Shown in pieces: positions 11,143 through 25,221 of a stretch of 64,000 bases of DNA. The DNA is taken from the NCBI RefSeq assembly GCF_025698545.1, contig NC_068570.1, forward strand, positions 3,658,001 through 3,722,000. Reading direction: 5' to 3'. The notes beneath the pieces were generated by a model. That model did not search any database and was not told the origin of the DNA. It saw nothing but the letters and a program-made list of their open reading frames with translations. Position numbers and translations under genes: made by a program. The first letter of the stretch is position 1. Each line of letters starts with the position of its first letter. The stretch comes from Gossypium raimondii (Eukaryota; Streptophyta; Magnoliopsida; Malvales; Malvaceae).

Positions 11143-11641
11143 GGGTTTTTACAAAATAATATAAAAAATTAAAATTACTAAAATGTTATAATTTTTTTAT
11201 TTACCAAAATATATATAAATTTTTTATTTACCAAAATATATAAAAAACAAAAAACCAAAAAAACACTGGTGATTTGACAACTCCCAGGACAAGGAACAAC
11301 ATTATGCACCAAACAAGGAACCTCATTGGCGGCACCAAACAAGGGAACCTCATTGGCGGCACCAAACAAGGGTTCCTGTTGGCACCACTGTGTTATAAAC
11401 ACGAACTCATCTCAAATTGAAACAAGAAAAATCGAAGAAAAGAAAAGAAAGAAGAGTGTCATGGAAAAAAGAGAGAAAGAGAAGAGAGAAAGAAGTTATT
11501 TTTTAAAAAATAATTGATTATTTTGTTGTTATTGTTTTGTATAATTTGTATTTTTTTAGTTTAGTTATTAAAATTAAAATCAATAAAACTCAAATTAATA
11601 GTTTTAGTTAGGGTTTTATTATCAAAATATTACAAAAAAAT
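11143..11641 (+). repeat. Left TIR of the MULE
   Basis: Inverted match to 14884-15358. It holds a GC-richer island (11290-11400) in which a unit of about 28 bp, AACCTCATTGGCGGCACC..., occurs twice, unlike the right TIR. Confidence 0.85.
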
Positions 11642-11905
11642 ACAAACGTGTTAATGTACAAACATGTGCCATGGGATCTGCATCATGCTGGGCCATGGTT
11701 ATTGTTCAATTTCTTTTTACCAATATAATTATTTTAAAGTTGCATTATATTAAAGCTTAATTTAAGGTTATATGCCTCCATTTTCGATATAATATTAATA
11801 ATTCCAAACGCCATATACTATTTTATAACTTAATTTGGATACAATGTAATCATAACCATTTGTATAGTTTTTTATCATTACACATAAAAATTTTACAATA
11901 TTAGG

Positions 11906-14530
11906 TCAATTACGACCCGATCCGGACGACTGTCCAACATGAAAGTTTCGGTTAGGGCATTTATTCCGACTATGACCACTTAACCTGCATAATCCACAAC
12001 GCTTTCCGTCAGACTTCTCCCTGATGTCTATTTCATTACGGATTCTGCTTGACTGCGGACGACCTCTCAGATTCCTCCGCAGCCCTCTGTCTGGGAGAAG
12101 CTCGAAAGTAGTCAAAGGCACCTCCCACGTTGATAGGTCAGGCAAGACGGGGAACTCATTTTCCCAGACACGCAATGTGCGCTCCAGCGTGTACACATCA
12201 TCGACATATTGTTCAACATTGACGTTAACTTTAGCACACGCTGCCACGGCATGCGCACAGGGATAATGAAGTGTTTCGAACCTTCTGCACTCGCACCGTC
12301 GGTTTCGGAGATCAACTTCGTAAGACCTAGTTGGTATACCAGGTCGACGACTGATGCTCTCAGTAACTTGAAATGTTTCCAGTCGTCGTGAATATATTTC
12401 TACATTCATTGACCTTGCCAACCGACGGTTTACGACCATTGTATCCCTGACATGTTCGACAAACACGTATCCCGCCTCAATCTGGTCGACTTGCTGCTGA
12501 GCCATTCTTGGTATCAAAGTAGCTAGCCTGTAGAAAGTAGCAGAAAATACAGATGCAATCGGAAGATGACGTGTTTTTAACAAAACAGCGTTGATCCCCT
12601 CGACTAAGTTTGTGGTCATTTGGCCATAACGAAAGCCCTCGTCAAAACTTTGAGCCCATTGCCACGGCTCCATTGTGCCCAACCATTGTCGGAAAGATGT
12701 GTTTGTCTGCCCCTCCATGTCACTCTCAAGTCGAATCATTTTTGCCGAACATATGTGGCTCTAACTCAGACTGTTGACATACGTATTAAGAAAAATAAGT
12801 TCTAGTAACTCCATAACATGAAACATTACAACTTATATTGAAAATATAAGGTTATCATTTACGCATTGCCACGACTTGTCTCTTCCAGTCTGCATTCTTG
12901 TAATCTTTGTGGAAGTTAGCCGCAATGTGACGGATGCGAGAACGGATCTCCACTGCACACCGAACGCTCGATTCTTCGCAATTAAACCCTTCCCTCTATC
13001 GGAGATGATGCAAATGTTATCGTTGTTAATAACATACCTCCGTAGGTTTGTGAGGAAGAATTCCCAAGACTCCATGTTCTCTTTATCTACGATAGCAAAT
13101 GCTATCGGGAGCACGTTTCTGTTGCCGTCTTGAGCAACTGCAAGAAGTAGGATCTGTGTATATTTTCCATACAGCCAAGTCCCATCTACCTGCACAAGTG
13201 GCTTGCAGTGGGGAAATGCCCGCACACATGGATTGAACGTCCAGAACATCCGATGGAAAATCCTTTTGCTTGGTACCAGAATCGGTCATCCGGCCGTAAT
13301 ATGGTCTTGTCTGCAACTCAATCACAGTCCCCGGTACATACTCCCGCATAGCAGCTATCCAACCTTGAAGCTCGTTATACGATGAATCGTAATCTCCATA
13401 CAGTTGCTTCATCACCATCTGTTTAGCAATCCATGCCTTTCGATATGAGACTCGATACTGGAATCGTGCTTGCATTTCGATAATCAGTACCGAAACTTTA
13501 ATGGTCGGCATGTCCTTCACCATTGGCATAATACACGTACAGATTGTTTTTGAATCAAGTTTTCTATGATCTTCTGTCATACGTGTTGATGTGCATGTAT
13601 GAGGACCAACAAATTTTCGTATCTCCCACATCTGAGAACTTTTAATGAATGCAGCTCGCACCCGCCAATTGCAGTCTTCCGCTGCCTTTCAACACTCCCC
13701 AACATATATTGTCGGAGTAGACACTGTGACTTTATAATCAACTGATATATTCATGATGTATCGTTTGATGGCATATACGCACTCTTCTTTACAGCTGAAT
13801 CTCTGGCCTATGAATAACTCCTCATCATCAGATGTTACGGCCAGCCCGTGACGATGAACTATTTCAGGGTACTCTGGGAACTCAACTACATACGCTGCGT
13901 CGGGGTCTATGAGCGACATGTGTGGCCCAGGATTATTGTGTATCAAAATATGCCGCATCTGCTCCCCGATCAAAGAAGCGTTAATGTCTTCATCGTCAAT
14001 ATCATCAAGTACATCGTCCACATCGGGATCACCGTCACTATCGACCTCTTCATCCCAACGATCACCACCACCTTCTTCTTCGCAACCACATTCTTCTTCA
14101 CCACCAACCATATCAACATCGGATGTAATATTCACGTCGATACCGATCCCACCTATAGTTGATTCACTATCAACGTATGATATTGGAGCCACCATCCGCG
14201 GTTCTTCAGCCCCGTCTTCTTCATCAGATGCATTTTGCTCCATACCGACTAACTCAGTAAATAAGTGAATCGGTGCATTCTTGTCACCCTGCTCCCACAG
14301 AGAGATCGACCATTGTCTCAACGTCTTCGTCATCTCGCAAGTTCCATTTCATTTAATTTGACTGGATTTGTAAACCGGAAACTTGTAGAAAATTTTACTA
14401 TCCTTCTCCCACAACGTCTTAAAATTTTTGCATTAATCCTTGCCTTCATTTCATCAAACGAGACATTTCTATTAAATCTCATTGCTATTTGTTGCTGACA
14501 TTCAAATACACATCCAACACTTGTTGTCAA
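11906..14530 (-). pseudogene. MULE transposase (MuDR family), frameshifted
   Basis: Encodes a cut-and-paste transposase read from 14530 to the TAA at 11906. In order: an N-terminal region (MRFNRNVSFDEMKARI), a very acidic linker (14000-14100), a Mutator DNA-binding domain ending in CNWRVRAAF, the catalytic domain (VDGTWLYGKY; IISDRGKGLIA; NLVEGINAVLLKTRHLP), a SWIM zinc finger (CECRRFETLHYPCAH) and a C-terminal zinc knuckle (CGLCRLSGHSRNKC). The frame is lost several times: between the N-terminal piece and 14333, near 13260, near 12950 and near 12740. There is an in-frame TGA at 13689-13691 where relatives keep a sense codon. A plausible intron lies between about 12859 (gtaaat) and 12775 (aacag). 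The remaining domains are well preserved, so inactivation looks recent. Confidence 0.88.
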
Positions 14531-14825
14531 GATGACTCCGTCGAAATAAACGCATACAAAAACTTAGCATCCATCTTCAATATTTAATCATCAAAAATAA
14601 ACAAAATCTCGTAAAACATCTCATACGGATAATAAATAACTTAAATAAAAAATTAATGTTTCAATATTCAATTTTGTACATGAAAGCCATTTAACCACTA
14701 ATCCTAATAACTAACACAATAATAATATTAATAATTTTATATACAAAATAATACTAACTAAAGTTATTAATAACTAACTATAAAAATAATACTAATTTTT
14801 ACTAACAATAATAGTAAGTAACATC

Positions 14826-14826
<1 letters not shown>

Positions 14827-14870
<44 letters not shown>
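14827..14870. repeat. (TAA)n microsatellite
   Basis: About 14-15 perfect TAA units inside the MULE, between the transposase start and the right TIR. Confidence 0.95.
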
Positions 14871-14872
<2 letters not shown>

Positions 14873-14883
14873 ATAAAATTTTT

Positions 14884-15358
14884 ATTTTTTGTAATATTTT
14901 GATAATAAAACCTAACTAAAACTATTAATTTGAGTTTTATTGATTTTAATCTTAATAACTAAACTAAAACAAAAAATACAAATTATACAAAATAATAACA
15001 ATAACATAATCAATTATTTTTAAAAAATACCGATTTTCTCTTCTTTTCTCTCTTTTTCTTTTTTCCGAACCACCTCTTCTTTCTTTTCTTTTCTTCGATT
15101 TTTCTTGTTTGGTGGATGAGTTCGTGTTTATAACACGAGTGGTGCCGCCAACAGGGAACCCTTGTTTGGTGCCGCCAACAGTGTTCCCTTGTCCCAGGGA
15201 GTTGCCAAATCAGTCCATTTTTTTTCTGTTTTTTTTGGTTTTTTTGTTTTTTTTGATATATTTTGGTAAATAAAAAAATTATATATATTTTGGTAAATAA
15301 AAAAATTATAACATTTTGGTATTTTTTAAATTTTTTTATATTATTTTTGTAAAAAACC
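14884..15358 (-). repeat. Right TIR of the MULE
   Basis: Inverted match to 11143-11641. Shared landmarks are the ACACGA(A/G)-type junction 'gagttcgtgtttataacac', the GGAACCCTTGTTTGGTGCCG block, and the AT-rich outer end with repeated 'tattttggtaaataaaaaaattata'. Confidence 0.85.
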
Positions 15359-16570
15359 CCAGACTTATTTTGGATGAGCGTCCATGGCATCAATTACTTT
15401 AAGTTAGAATTATTTCTATTGCCACAACGGTAACTATATGCATAAAGACTCATGCATCACAGTTTTATTTCTTTAACAGTTGAGAGTGTCGTATGATTGT
15501 AATGATCGTGAAAACATCTTGGAGTCTCTTTTGTCACCTACTTATTAACAAATAAGCTGACTTGGTTTTGAATTGGGTCAAATTTACCAATTTAAAATTT
15601 CGAATTCAGTCATCAAAGATTAAAAGCATGATTCAAAGCATTACAAGTTATTTGTTTGAATTATTTCATATTTGAGTGATTTTTAAGTACATATAATTCA
15701 AATAAAGCAAATTCAAATAGTTAGGCAGTATTTAGAAAAGTCATGCAATAATTAAATTTGGGTGTAATTGTTTGTAATTACACAAATGTAGTATGTGAAG
15801 GTAATCATTGTCATTGCAAGGTCCCATCGAACTAGATGCAGTGGAGCATCCAATTACATTTTTCAATTCTTAAGAGTGAGAATTAGAATAATTACACAGG
15901 TAAGTACACCCAAATTTAATTTTAAAAAAATATTATTATACAAGTTATAAAAATTACATTATACTCATGGACATGTATGAGTGTTTGGGATAATTATGGT
16001 AAAAAAATTTTATATTATATATCCTAGAAAATCAATTATAACAATAATTTGTGTGTTTTACAAAGTTATAACAAAAAATTATTAGATCTTGATAAATTTT
16101 AAAGTTATAGCAAAAAAGTTTATTGTAAAAATAATTTACACAACCAAGAAATATGAATATAACTTATTTATGTATCCATGCTATTTATTCATAAAATAAT
16201 ATGCTTATAATTTTTTTATCTTAACTTATTTATAAAAAATAGTTTTCTAAATTTACCGTAAAAATATTATTTATAAGAAATGTTATGAAAGTTTTGGACA
16301 ATTTATAATTATTTTGTAAAGATTATATATTATTTTTACTTAATATATGTAATGTTAAAAGGACATGACCTAGTATAAGTTTGTCACCAAATTAAGTTTA
16401 TGTAAGTTATCATAATTAAAGTCGCATATTATTTAAACTATGAATTCAAATATTATAAGGTCAATACGAATTATGCAAATAGAAAATATTTTCTTGCACC
16501 ATATTGTAAGGTATAATATCATTTGAGAAAATGGGGTCAGGCACAATTACCATAAGCAACTCAGGAAAAC
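15359..16570. other. AT-rich spacer between MULE and PIF/Harbinger remnant
   Basis: No gene. It includes a MITE-like inverted repeat (15752-15921, listed separately) and an AT-rich tract. Confidence 0.5.
15752..15921. repeat. Short MITE-like inverted repeat
   Basis: Left end ATTAAATTTGGGTGTAATTG and right end GTAAGTACACCCAAATTTAAT are inverted copies about 170 bp apart. Internal 'taattacac' motifs repeat as well. The target-site duplication is unclear. Confidence 0.5.
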
Positions 16571-16574
16571 TCTT

Positions 16575-16919
16575 TAGTTTGAGACATTCAAAATTTTAAA
16601 ATGTGGTTGAGAAGATATTTATTGTTTTAAAAAAAATAGTTTTCGTATTAACAAAATCACCTTAGTATAGCATAAAAAAATGTTGAATCGTACTAGCATA
16701 TCACATGTTTCACAATTTTATCATATATGGAATTAAAATAATTCATACTTTGAAGAGTACATGGAAGAAAAAGATATTAATAATCTTAACGATACAGATG
16801 CAGATGCAAATTCAGATGATGAGGAGTTCGACCAAGGACCAACAAATGATGATAAGGAGCATATGTTAAATATTAAAAAGAGAATAATCCAACAAATACG
16901 CATTAAAACAATTAGATAA
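16575..16919 (+). pseudogene. Degenerate PIF/Harbinger (HARBI1-type) transposase C-terminus
   Basis: Reading through stops and shifts, 16575-16640 gives SLRHSKF-NVVEKIF-VLK, close to the RHxxLRNVIER.FGVLK motif of DDE_4 transposases. 16690-16740 gives LAYHMFHNFI, like the family's IACC.LHNFI. The frame then opens at 16761 into a 52-residue acidic tail (MEEKDINNLND, ANSDDEEFDQ) ending TAA at 16917-16919. This is recognition by eye of a badly decayed copy; only the last part is an open frame. Confidence 0.45.
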
Positions 16920-17252
16920 AATTGCAAATGATTTTTATTTTTCTTGTTATTTTTATCCGTAATTGTATTATCAATTACCTTTTTAAACCAATATAATTGC
17001 ATATGATGATTTAATTTTAATTTTTATTACTTATTTAAAAATTATTTTTATCATACTAATAATTTTTATAATTTAAAATATAAAATTTGTAACTCTATAA
17101 TTACAATTCTCAAAGGTCAAAACTCAGCCTACTATTCTTGTCCACGTGTATGGTAATGATAGAAAGGAAAGAATCATTCCAATGATCCAGTGGAACACAT
17201 TAAAATTGCTCTACCGTGGGGTTTAAATTAGAAAGAGGGAACTCGTTTTTGA

Positions 17253-17261
17253 AAACCCTAA
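17253..17261 (+). promoter_or_regulatory. Telo-box (AAACCCTAA) upstream of eS6
   Basis: AAACCCTAA lies 56 bp before the ATG. This motif is characteristic of promoters and leaders of plant ribosomal-protein genes, which fits the gene that follows. Confidence 0.7.
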
Positions 17262-17316
17262 GCAGAAGGAAGAAATCGAAGTGATTTGAGCCACCGCCTC
17301 TGCTCCGCCGCCAGCC

Positions 17317-19259
<1,943 letters not shown>

Positions 19260-19697
19260 TTTCAGCTCACTTAAAACCCAGTCAGATTATGATATCGTGT
19301 TGAAAACAAATCAAAAGGAACATGTTTGATTTTAGATTTTTCATGTTTGAAAGGTTTAACAACTCTGTTTGGAAGTGTGCTCTGACATTGCTGAATTTAC
19401 ACTATTCTTTGATTCAAAATTTGACAATTCACTCAAGGCAGCAATTTACACTAATATTTGATTCAAATATTAAGAGTTCAAATTCTTATTAACAAGCACA
19501 TTGCACTCTTGAAGGAAAGATTCAAGTTTGAACTTTGGAGATACATTGATGGAAGGGGCAGCCACGGAAATGAAGAATATTAAAAAAATAAAATTTCTTA
19601 TTATTTGTTAAAATATCAAAAAATAAAATTTCTTATTATTTGTCAAAATAATTGCATTTAACATTTATACTAGGACGTATATATATATAATTGAAAT
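19260..19697. other. 3' flanks of eS6 and of F-box copy 2
   Basis: Convergent 3' ends. 19260-19400 is the likely eS6 3' UTR. At 19590-19650 there is a short tandem repeat of 'aaaataaaatttcttattatttgt'. No gene is seen. Confidence 0.5.
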
Positions 19698-20676
19698 TCA
19701 AGGAAAATATGAGAATGGAACAACAAATTTCATAGTGGTAAATAAAATAGAAACAAGTTCCACATGATCATCCCAACTATTCTTCTCTAGAATAGGTCTC
19801 CAAAGCTTTAACTTGGGGCACTTTTGTTTAAGGAACTGATGATCAAGTTCCACACCAATGCAACCTACTATATCCAAAAACTCAAGCTGGGGACACCCAG
19901 AAAAAATGCTTAGAACAATTTCAGTGCTGATAGGATATAAACCCAACTCGAGTAGGTGCTTTAGCCTAGGGATTGTTGTAGCTATTGCATTCGCCTGATC
20001 GTCGGTTGGGAAAGTGATAGCCGAATCCAGTAGGTGCTAGTTGCGGCAGAGTGACAAGAAATTTACAGTCCTTTCCAATGGCCTTTATAGTATAGGCATC
20101 TATTTTGCGACAGTAACTCAATTCTAGGAAAGTGATTGTGGAGAGCCTTTGGGCGCTTTGGTCTACTATCCAACCACTCATTTCACTTCGTGGCAGTCGT
20201 AAAACCTGAAGGGAGCCAGCACTTGCAGATGCAAGGGCAAGAAAGAAAAGCATCATTTCACATCAAGGTTAATAATTTAATAGCGTAAAAGGGTGTCATT
20301 AATGAGCTGAGACTCACTACATTACTGAGAAAAGCAATTGTGAAAAAGGGTAAGAGCAAGTAAAACTTCTTTGTGATGAATGAGAAAATGGTATCATTCT
20401 GAAGACCTGAAACATGTAGGCTGCGGAGAGATCCATTGCTTCTTGTGATTAGCATTGGAAGCATCCGATCAAGATGGTGGGACCGGCAGCGACGGCTCCA
20501 TTTAGCAAGGTCTATATCTTGACGACAATAGGGACCTGTGATTGCCTTTCTCCAGGATTTGCGGACGCAGGGAATGATTGTTGGTAACTCTTGTAAGGAC
20601 AGGTAACTGAAGATCAGCCCCAATACATCAGGAAGTAGTTCATCCCAGTGTAGAAACTCGCTTGCTCTTCTTCCAT
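19698..20676 (-). pseudogene. F-box/LRR FBW2-like pseudogene (copy 2)
   Basis: Same two-exon layout as its intact relatives but disabled. Exon 1 would start at the ATG 20676-20674; one A is missing (CAAGCGAG where the others have CAAAGCGAG), so the frame ends after 20 codons. The 5' splice site is altered from gtaagt to gtttta. In exon 2, two bases are lost at 'actctgccgcaac' (relatives: actctgtgccgcaac), shifting the LRR region out of frame near 20040. The F-box (LSLQELPTIIPCVRKSW) and LRR blocks (FLELSYCRKI; CPQLEFLDIVGC) remain readable in pieces. The promoter block found before the other copies is not present upstream. Confidence 0.85.
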
Positions 20677-20689
20677 CTTATCTTCATTC

Positions 20690-22010
20690 AAGCCATGAAG
20701 GTCATAATCAAATCACAACAAGCAGCCTCAGTCTAGATATTCACACCATGCATTTATGTCTTCTTCAACTAAACGTTTACTGTGAGCTTAAGTCATCAGA
20801 TGTTTTGTGTGCGTTCAAGGAACAGAGTATTTGAAAGATCATCGTGGATCATTGCTGAAGGTGAAAATGGAAAAGCTGATACGTTGGACATGAGTCATTT
20901 GGTATTTTGTGTTTAGAAGGAAAGGTTGAGCTTGGGTTTTTTTTAGAAGTTTGACAAATATAATATACCACAATTACAAGTACAGGTACAAATTATAAAT
21001 TCAAAACAATGGTATCTAAAATAAACCAATACAATTTAGAGGACAATGAATCGAACAATGTCAGATAAAACCTACCCATAGCATATGCATATGGTGAGAG
21101 AGAGACTTACACATTATAAATACAGATGGTGAGACTTAAATTTGGGCCTTCAACCTCAACCTTTGTCAATAATATCAAAACCTCGTTGATAGTTAAATTT
21201 ATATATATATATATATTTATCTTATAAAGCCTACAAAATTATCATGGGTTTAGGGTTATAAAAATATTTATAAAACAATGATGTAAAAAACAGTTAAGGT
21301 GTTGGTTGAAATGGTGAAATGGAAGGTAAGGTATTACAGAGGCTCTTTGTATTAGGAGTTAGATTGCATTTTGTCATTTTTACTAAAAACGGGTAAATTA
21401 GTTTTTGTACATTAGATCAAAGAGTAATATGGTCATTCTATTAAAAATTTCATTCATTTCTATTGTTAAAAACTAGTCCTTATACATCAAAATGAGGTAA
21501 ACGTGACACTATCTGATTATTTTATCAGCTATGCTAGTTTTTGACAGTAGAAATGAATGAAATTTTCAATGAAAAAACTAGTTTACTCTTTGATCTAACA
21601 TATATAGATTAATTTGCCTACTTATTGAGTAATGGGTGCAAAATGCAACTAGACTCCTAATACATGCGTTTCTGTGGTACTTTTACTTAAAATGGAGATA
21701 TTGATAATTATAATGTTTTAGAGGTTCAAATCTCATTATGTACATGTATTTTTCTAGATTCTATATAAAAATACAAAACACCCTTATAATAATATTTGTT
21801 AATTTATTAATATATTTTTCTTTGTAATTTCTCAACTAAATTGGAGGAACACGATTGATAGGTGACACTAACTTTATCAACCACTTAAAGAATAATATAT
21901 ATATTGTTGATACAAAGTACAACACAGAAGAACAATGAGAAGATTATGGTGGCCTAAATGAGGAGATGAGGAGAAGGCTATGAGGATAGAGGAAGTTTTG
22001 TTGTAAAGAG
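20690..22010. other. AT-rich spacer
   Basis: No gene. Includes (TA)n at about 21200-21220 and the MITE-like repeat listed at 21345-21680. Confidence 0.5.
21345..21680. mobile_element. MITE-like inverted-repeat element
   Basis: Left arm ACAGAGGCTCTTTGTATTAGGAG... mirrors the right end ...CTCCTAATACATGCGTTTCTGT. Inner blocks TAGATCAAAGAGTAA and AAATTTCATTCATTTCTA also occur inverted on the other side. About 335 bp, no coding content. Mutator-type MITEs of this style are common in cotton, but the family is not proved here. Confidence 0.6.
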
Positions 22011-22019
22011 TACTCAAGG

Positions 22020-22430
22020 ACTGATTAAGGGCTAAAAAGATTTTCCTCATTGCTTGGGAGGATATTTATAGGAGATGATCTTTTGTCTGCTAGTGTGACG
22101 TGGCGAGTTGTTACAATGAAGATGGTTGTCACGGAGTATGTGAAGTTATTCTTTTAAAAACTATGAGTTGGTTATGCCCAAGTGAATCCCATTGGTTGTT
22201 GAAAGAAGTGTTCACACTTGAGAATGTTTACAATGAAAAGCAAGTTGCTAAGGTCAAAAGGAGGAAGTGTCACCCATATTAGCTGATGGTACGTAGTAGG
22301 TGATCAGACCAAGAGGTCACTCATTTGGAGGTAGTCGGATGATCGAGGAGTATGAGTCACTCTTTCTTGTCTAGGTTGAGTCTTCAAGGTATGCCACGTG
22401 TCTAGCCTGAGTGGTAGGATAATTTTTTTA
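22020..22430 (+). repeat. Dispersed repeat R, copy 1
   Basis: Shares ordered blocks with 24295-24650: 'ggatatttataggaga', 'aagaagtgttcac', 'gatgatcaga...agaggtc.ctcatttgg' and 'ggtatgccac.tgtctagc'. Probably the remains of an LTR or other mobile DNA; there is no coding region I trust (open frame 22100-22282 is a weak candidate). Confidence 0.55.
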
Positions 22431-22812
22431 TCCACAATCATACCAAATTAACATAATTCAATTCTTGATTCAAACACATATTTTGGCAACAATTCAAAAT
22501 ATTTAAATTTAAATTTCTAAAAGTATTAAAAAGTGATTTTTGTTGTGAAGGTGTAAGTTTATTAGATGTGACATGATCAATAGACCATAATATTTAAACA
22601 TTGGGATGAGAGAATGTTGCACAAAAAAAGTTCATACGTATCTCTTAAATGCATTGTGTCAAACTACTTAATCATGATTTAAGAATAAAGATCCATTCCC
22701 ATACTTATCACGCTATTTAATCACGAATAAAGCCACAGATTCAATCCATGCAAAGACGCAGTTCCTATATAGGTTAAAGGTTGCTCACAATATGAAGATG
22801 TTGAAAGCTGAT

Positions 22813-23754
22813 TTACATATCTAAATACTCATCATCATCGGATTCATCAGATTCGAAGAGAATGACCAGATACAGCAGCAGAATCTCTAACTTTGGGTAC
22901 TTTTCTTTAAGGAACTTATGATCAAGTTTCTCACTCAAGAATTCATCTATTTTCAAATGCACAAGCTGTGGACAGCAAGAGAGGAGGTTGAGAACACATT
23001 CAGTGCTGATACAACGATAAGCAAACTCAAGTTGCTTTAGCCTTGGCATTGTAGATGCTATTGCATTCGCCTCATCCTCCGCTTCGACCTTGTCTGCTGA
23101 ATCCGGAGAGTACATGTTGCGACACAGAACTACAAGATGTTTACAGTGCTTTCCGATGGCCTCTATAGCTTGGGCACCGATTTTGTGACAGTAACTCAAA
23201 TCCAAGAAAGTGACTATGGAAAGCCTTCGGGCAGTTTGTTTGACTATCGAATCACTTATTAAACTTCTTGGCAGTCGTAAAACCTGAAGGGAGCCAACAC
23301 TTGCAAACGCAGAAAACAAAAAAACATCATTTTATATCAAGTTAATAATTTAATGACGTAAAAGAGTCTGATTAATGAGTTGAAACTCACTACATTACTC
23401 AGAAAAGCAATTGTGAAAAATGGTGATACCAAGTGGAACTTACTTCTCTGTGATGAATGAGAAAATGGAATCATTCTGAAGACCTGAAACATGTAGGCTG
23501 CGGAGAGATCCATTGCTTCTTGTGATTAGCATTCGAAGCATTCGATCGAGTTGGTGGGACAGGCGGCGACAGCTCCGTTCATCAAGGTCTATATACTGCC
23601 AACAATGGGAACCCGTGACTACCTTACTCCAGGATTTGCAGACGCAGGGAATGACTGTCAGTAACTCTTGTATGGGCAAGTTGGTGAAGATCAGCCCCAA
23701 TACATCAGGAAGTAGTTCATCCCAGTGTCGAAACTCGCTTTGCTCTTCTTCCAT
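22813..23754 (-). CDS. F-box/LRR protein, FBW2-like (copy 3)
   Basis: Exon 1 23754-23444, exon 2 23299-22813, with consensus GAGAA/gtaagt donor and tttgcaag/TGTTGGC acceptor; 265 residues. F-box near residues 9-57 (WDELLPDVLGLIFTNLPIQELL, VCKSWSKVVTGSHCW). LRRs follow in exon 2: LDLSYCHKIGAQAIEAIG, MPRLKQLEF, CVLNLLSCCPQLVHL. The C-terminus is short and acidic (ESDESDDDEYLDM), like the acidic end of FBW2. The gene appears intact. It probably acts as an SCF receptor; if it keeps FBW2 specificity the target would be an ARGONAUTE, but that is inferred from the family only. Confidence 0.83.
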
Positions 23755-23960
23755 CTGATCTTCATTCAAGTCATGAAGGTCATAATCAAATCACAACAGG
23801 AAAGAAAAATAAATCAAAGATTAGGGTTTACCTTATATCACTTTCCTTGCAACTTGGATTATTATGCAAAACCTAAACACAAAATCAAAGGCAACCAAAA
23901 AAGAAAAAAGAAAGAGGTAATATTGAAAGAGAAAAGTAGGAATGGAATAAGACAACGTAA

Positions 23961-23980
23961 GTATTTATATATATACATGT
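23961..23980 (-). promoter_or_regulatory. Probable TATA box of F-box copy 3
   Basis: Minus strand reads acatgtaTATATATAAATAC about 210 bp before the ATG, the counterpart of the block upstream of copies 1, 4 and 5. Confidence 0.5.
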
Positions 23981-24294
23981 AAAAGCATGGTGTTTAGCTG
24001 GAAAAAGAAGACGACGAAAAGGCATGGAAGGCAGGGGTAGCTTTAATTGCGAAAACAGGGCTACTTAATGCCGTAATTAGATATTTTGTGTGAGTTATAA
24101 GGAACAGAGTATATGAAAGATCATGGAAAGGTTGAAAGGTTGGACATGTGTCATTCAATTGTCCACAATTAGGCTTTGAGTATCTAAAATCTGAAGTTTA
24201 CTCTTTATTGTTTAGAATAAATTTTGAACTTTTTCTTTCTTTCATATGAAGAGATATTTAATATGTTCCCCCCCTTAAAAGCTAAATTTATTTT

Positions 24295-24650
24295 GTTACA
24301 AAGGATATTTATAGGAGAGTTCATTTTATTTGGTAGTATGATGTGGTGCATAGTAGGACTCGTTCTGCTTTTTTAGACAATACAAAATTACTATGTCCAA
24401 ATAAATCTCATTAGTTGCTAAAAGAAGTGTTCACTCTTGGAAATGTTCACAGCAAAGTCTGGTTACTAAGTGATAGTGAACGGTTCGGTGAGTCCAAGGA
24501 GAAAGTGTCTCTCATATTAGTTGGTGGTCTTTAGTAGATGATCAGATTTAGAGGTCGCTCATTTGGGGGCAGCAAATGAGTCACTTTTTGTTGTCCATGT
24601 GGAGTCTCCATGGTATGCCACATGTCTAGCGTCAGTAATAGGTATATATA
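24295..24650 (+). repeat. Dispersed repeat R, copy 2
   Basis: Diverged partner of 22020-22430, same orientation. Together the two copies flank F-box copy 3, which suggests the repeat was carried along, or used, during tandem duplication. Confidence 0.55.
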
Positions 24651-25221
24651 TTTTGAAGACTTTTTCTTTAATGTCACTGAAATTTAGCTAAATGTTTAAA
24701 GTGATACTTATATTAAAAAAAAAAAAAGTGATAAATCAACATTTAGAGTGTGTTTGATAAATTAAAAAATTAAATGAAATTGAAAATTTAAGTTACAAAA
24801 TCTATTTAGTATATAAATTAAAATTAAATGTGGAATTCATTATCTTATTAATATGTTGTTATTTATTTTATTTTAAATAATTTTGAATCAAGTCCAATAT
24901 AAAATTAGAATATATTAATTTTCAATTTTAAAAGAGGCGAGACATTCCAATTCCCTAAATTTGCCCTGAGTCTCAATTCAAGTCAAACCACTTTACATAC
25001 CTCCTAGATATCCAGACATGCTAATTAATCACGAATAAAGCCGCAGATTTAATCCATGCAAAGACCAAGTTCCTATAGAGGATAAAGGTTGCCCACAATA
25101 TGAAGATATGTTGAAGGTTGAATTACATAGCAAAACACACATCATCATCGGATTCATCATCTTTGCCAAATAAGGTGATCAAATATTTACAATTTAATTC
25201 CCGCCTTCAAAGATTAAATCT
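24651..25221. other. AT-rich spacer and 3' flank of F-box copy 4
   Basis: 25010-25140 resembles 22700-22800 downstream of copy 3 (AATCACGAATAAAGCC, 'ttgcccacaatatgaagat'), the shared 3' UTR of the family. The rest is AT-rich. Confidence 0.55.

Larger units (their letters stand above)
11143..15358 (-). mobile_element. Mutator-like element (MULE) with long TIRs and target duplication
   Basis: About 4.2 kb. The ends read GGGTTTTTACA... and ...TGTAAAAAACC. The flanking 9-mers are CCAGATTTA (11134-11142) and CCAGACTTA (15359-15367), one mismatch, the size expected for Mutator. TIRs of roughly 0.5 kb enclose a MuDR-type transposase on the minus strand. The transposase is broken, so the element is probably non-autonomous now. 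Confidence 0.88.

Noticed and set aside
13848-14268. Plus-strand Ser-rich open frames
   Set aside because: Antisense of the acidic (Asp/Glu codon) linker of the MULE transposase, which necessarily reads as Ser-rich low complexity.
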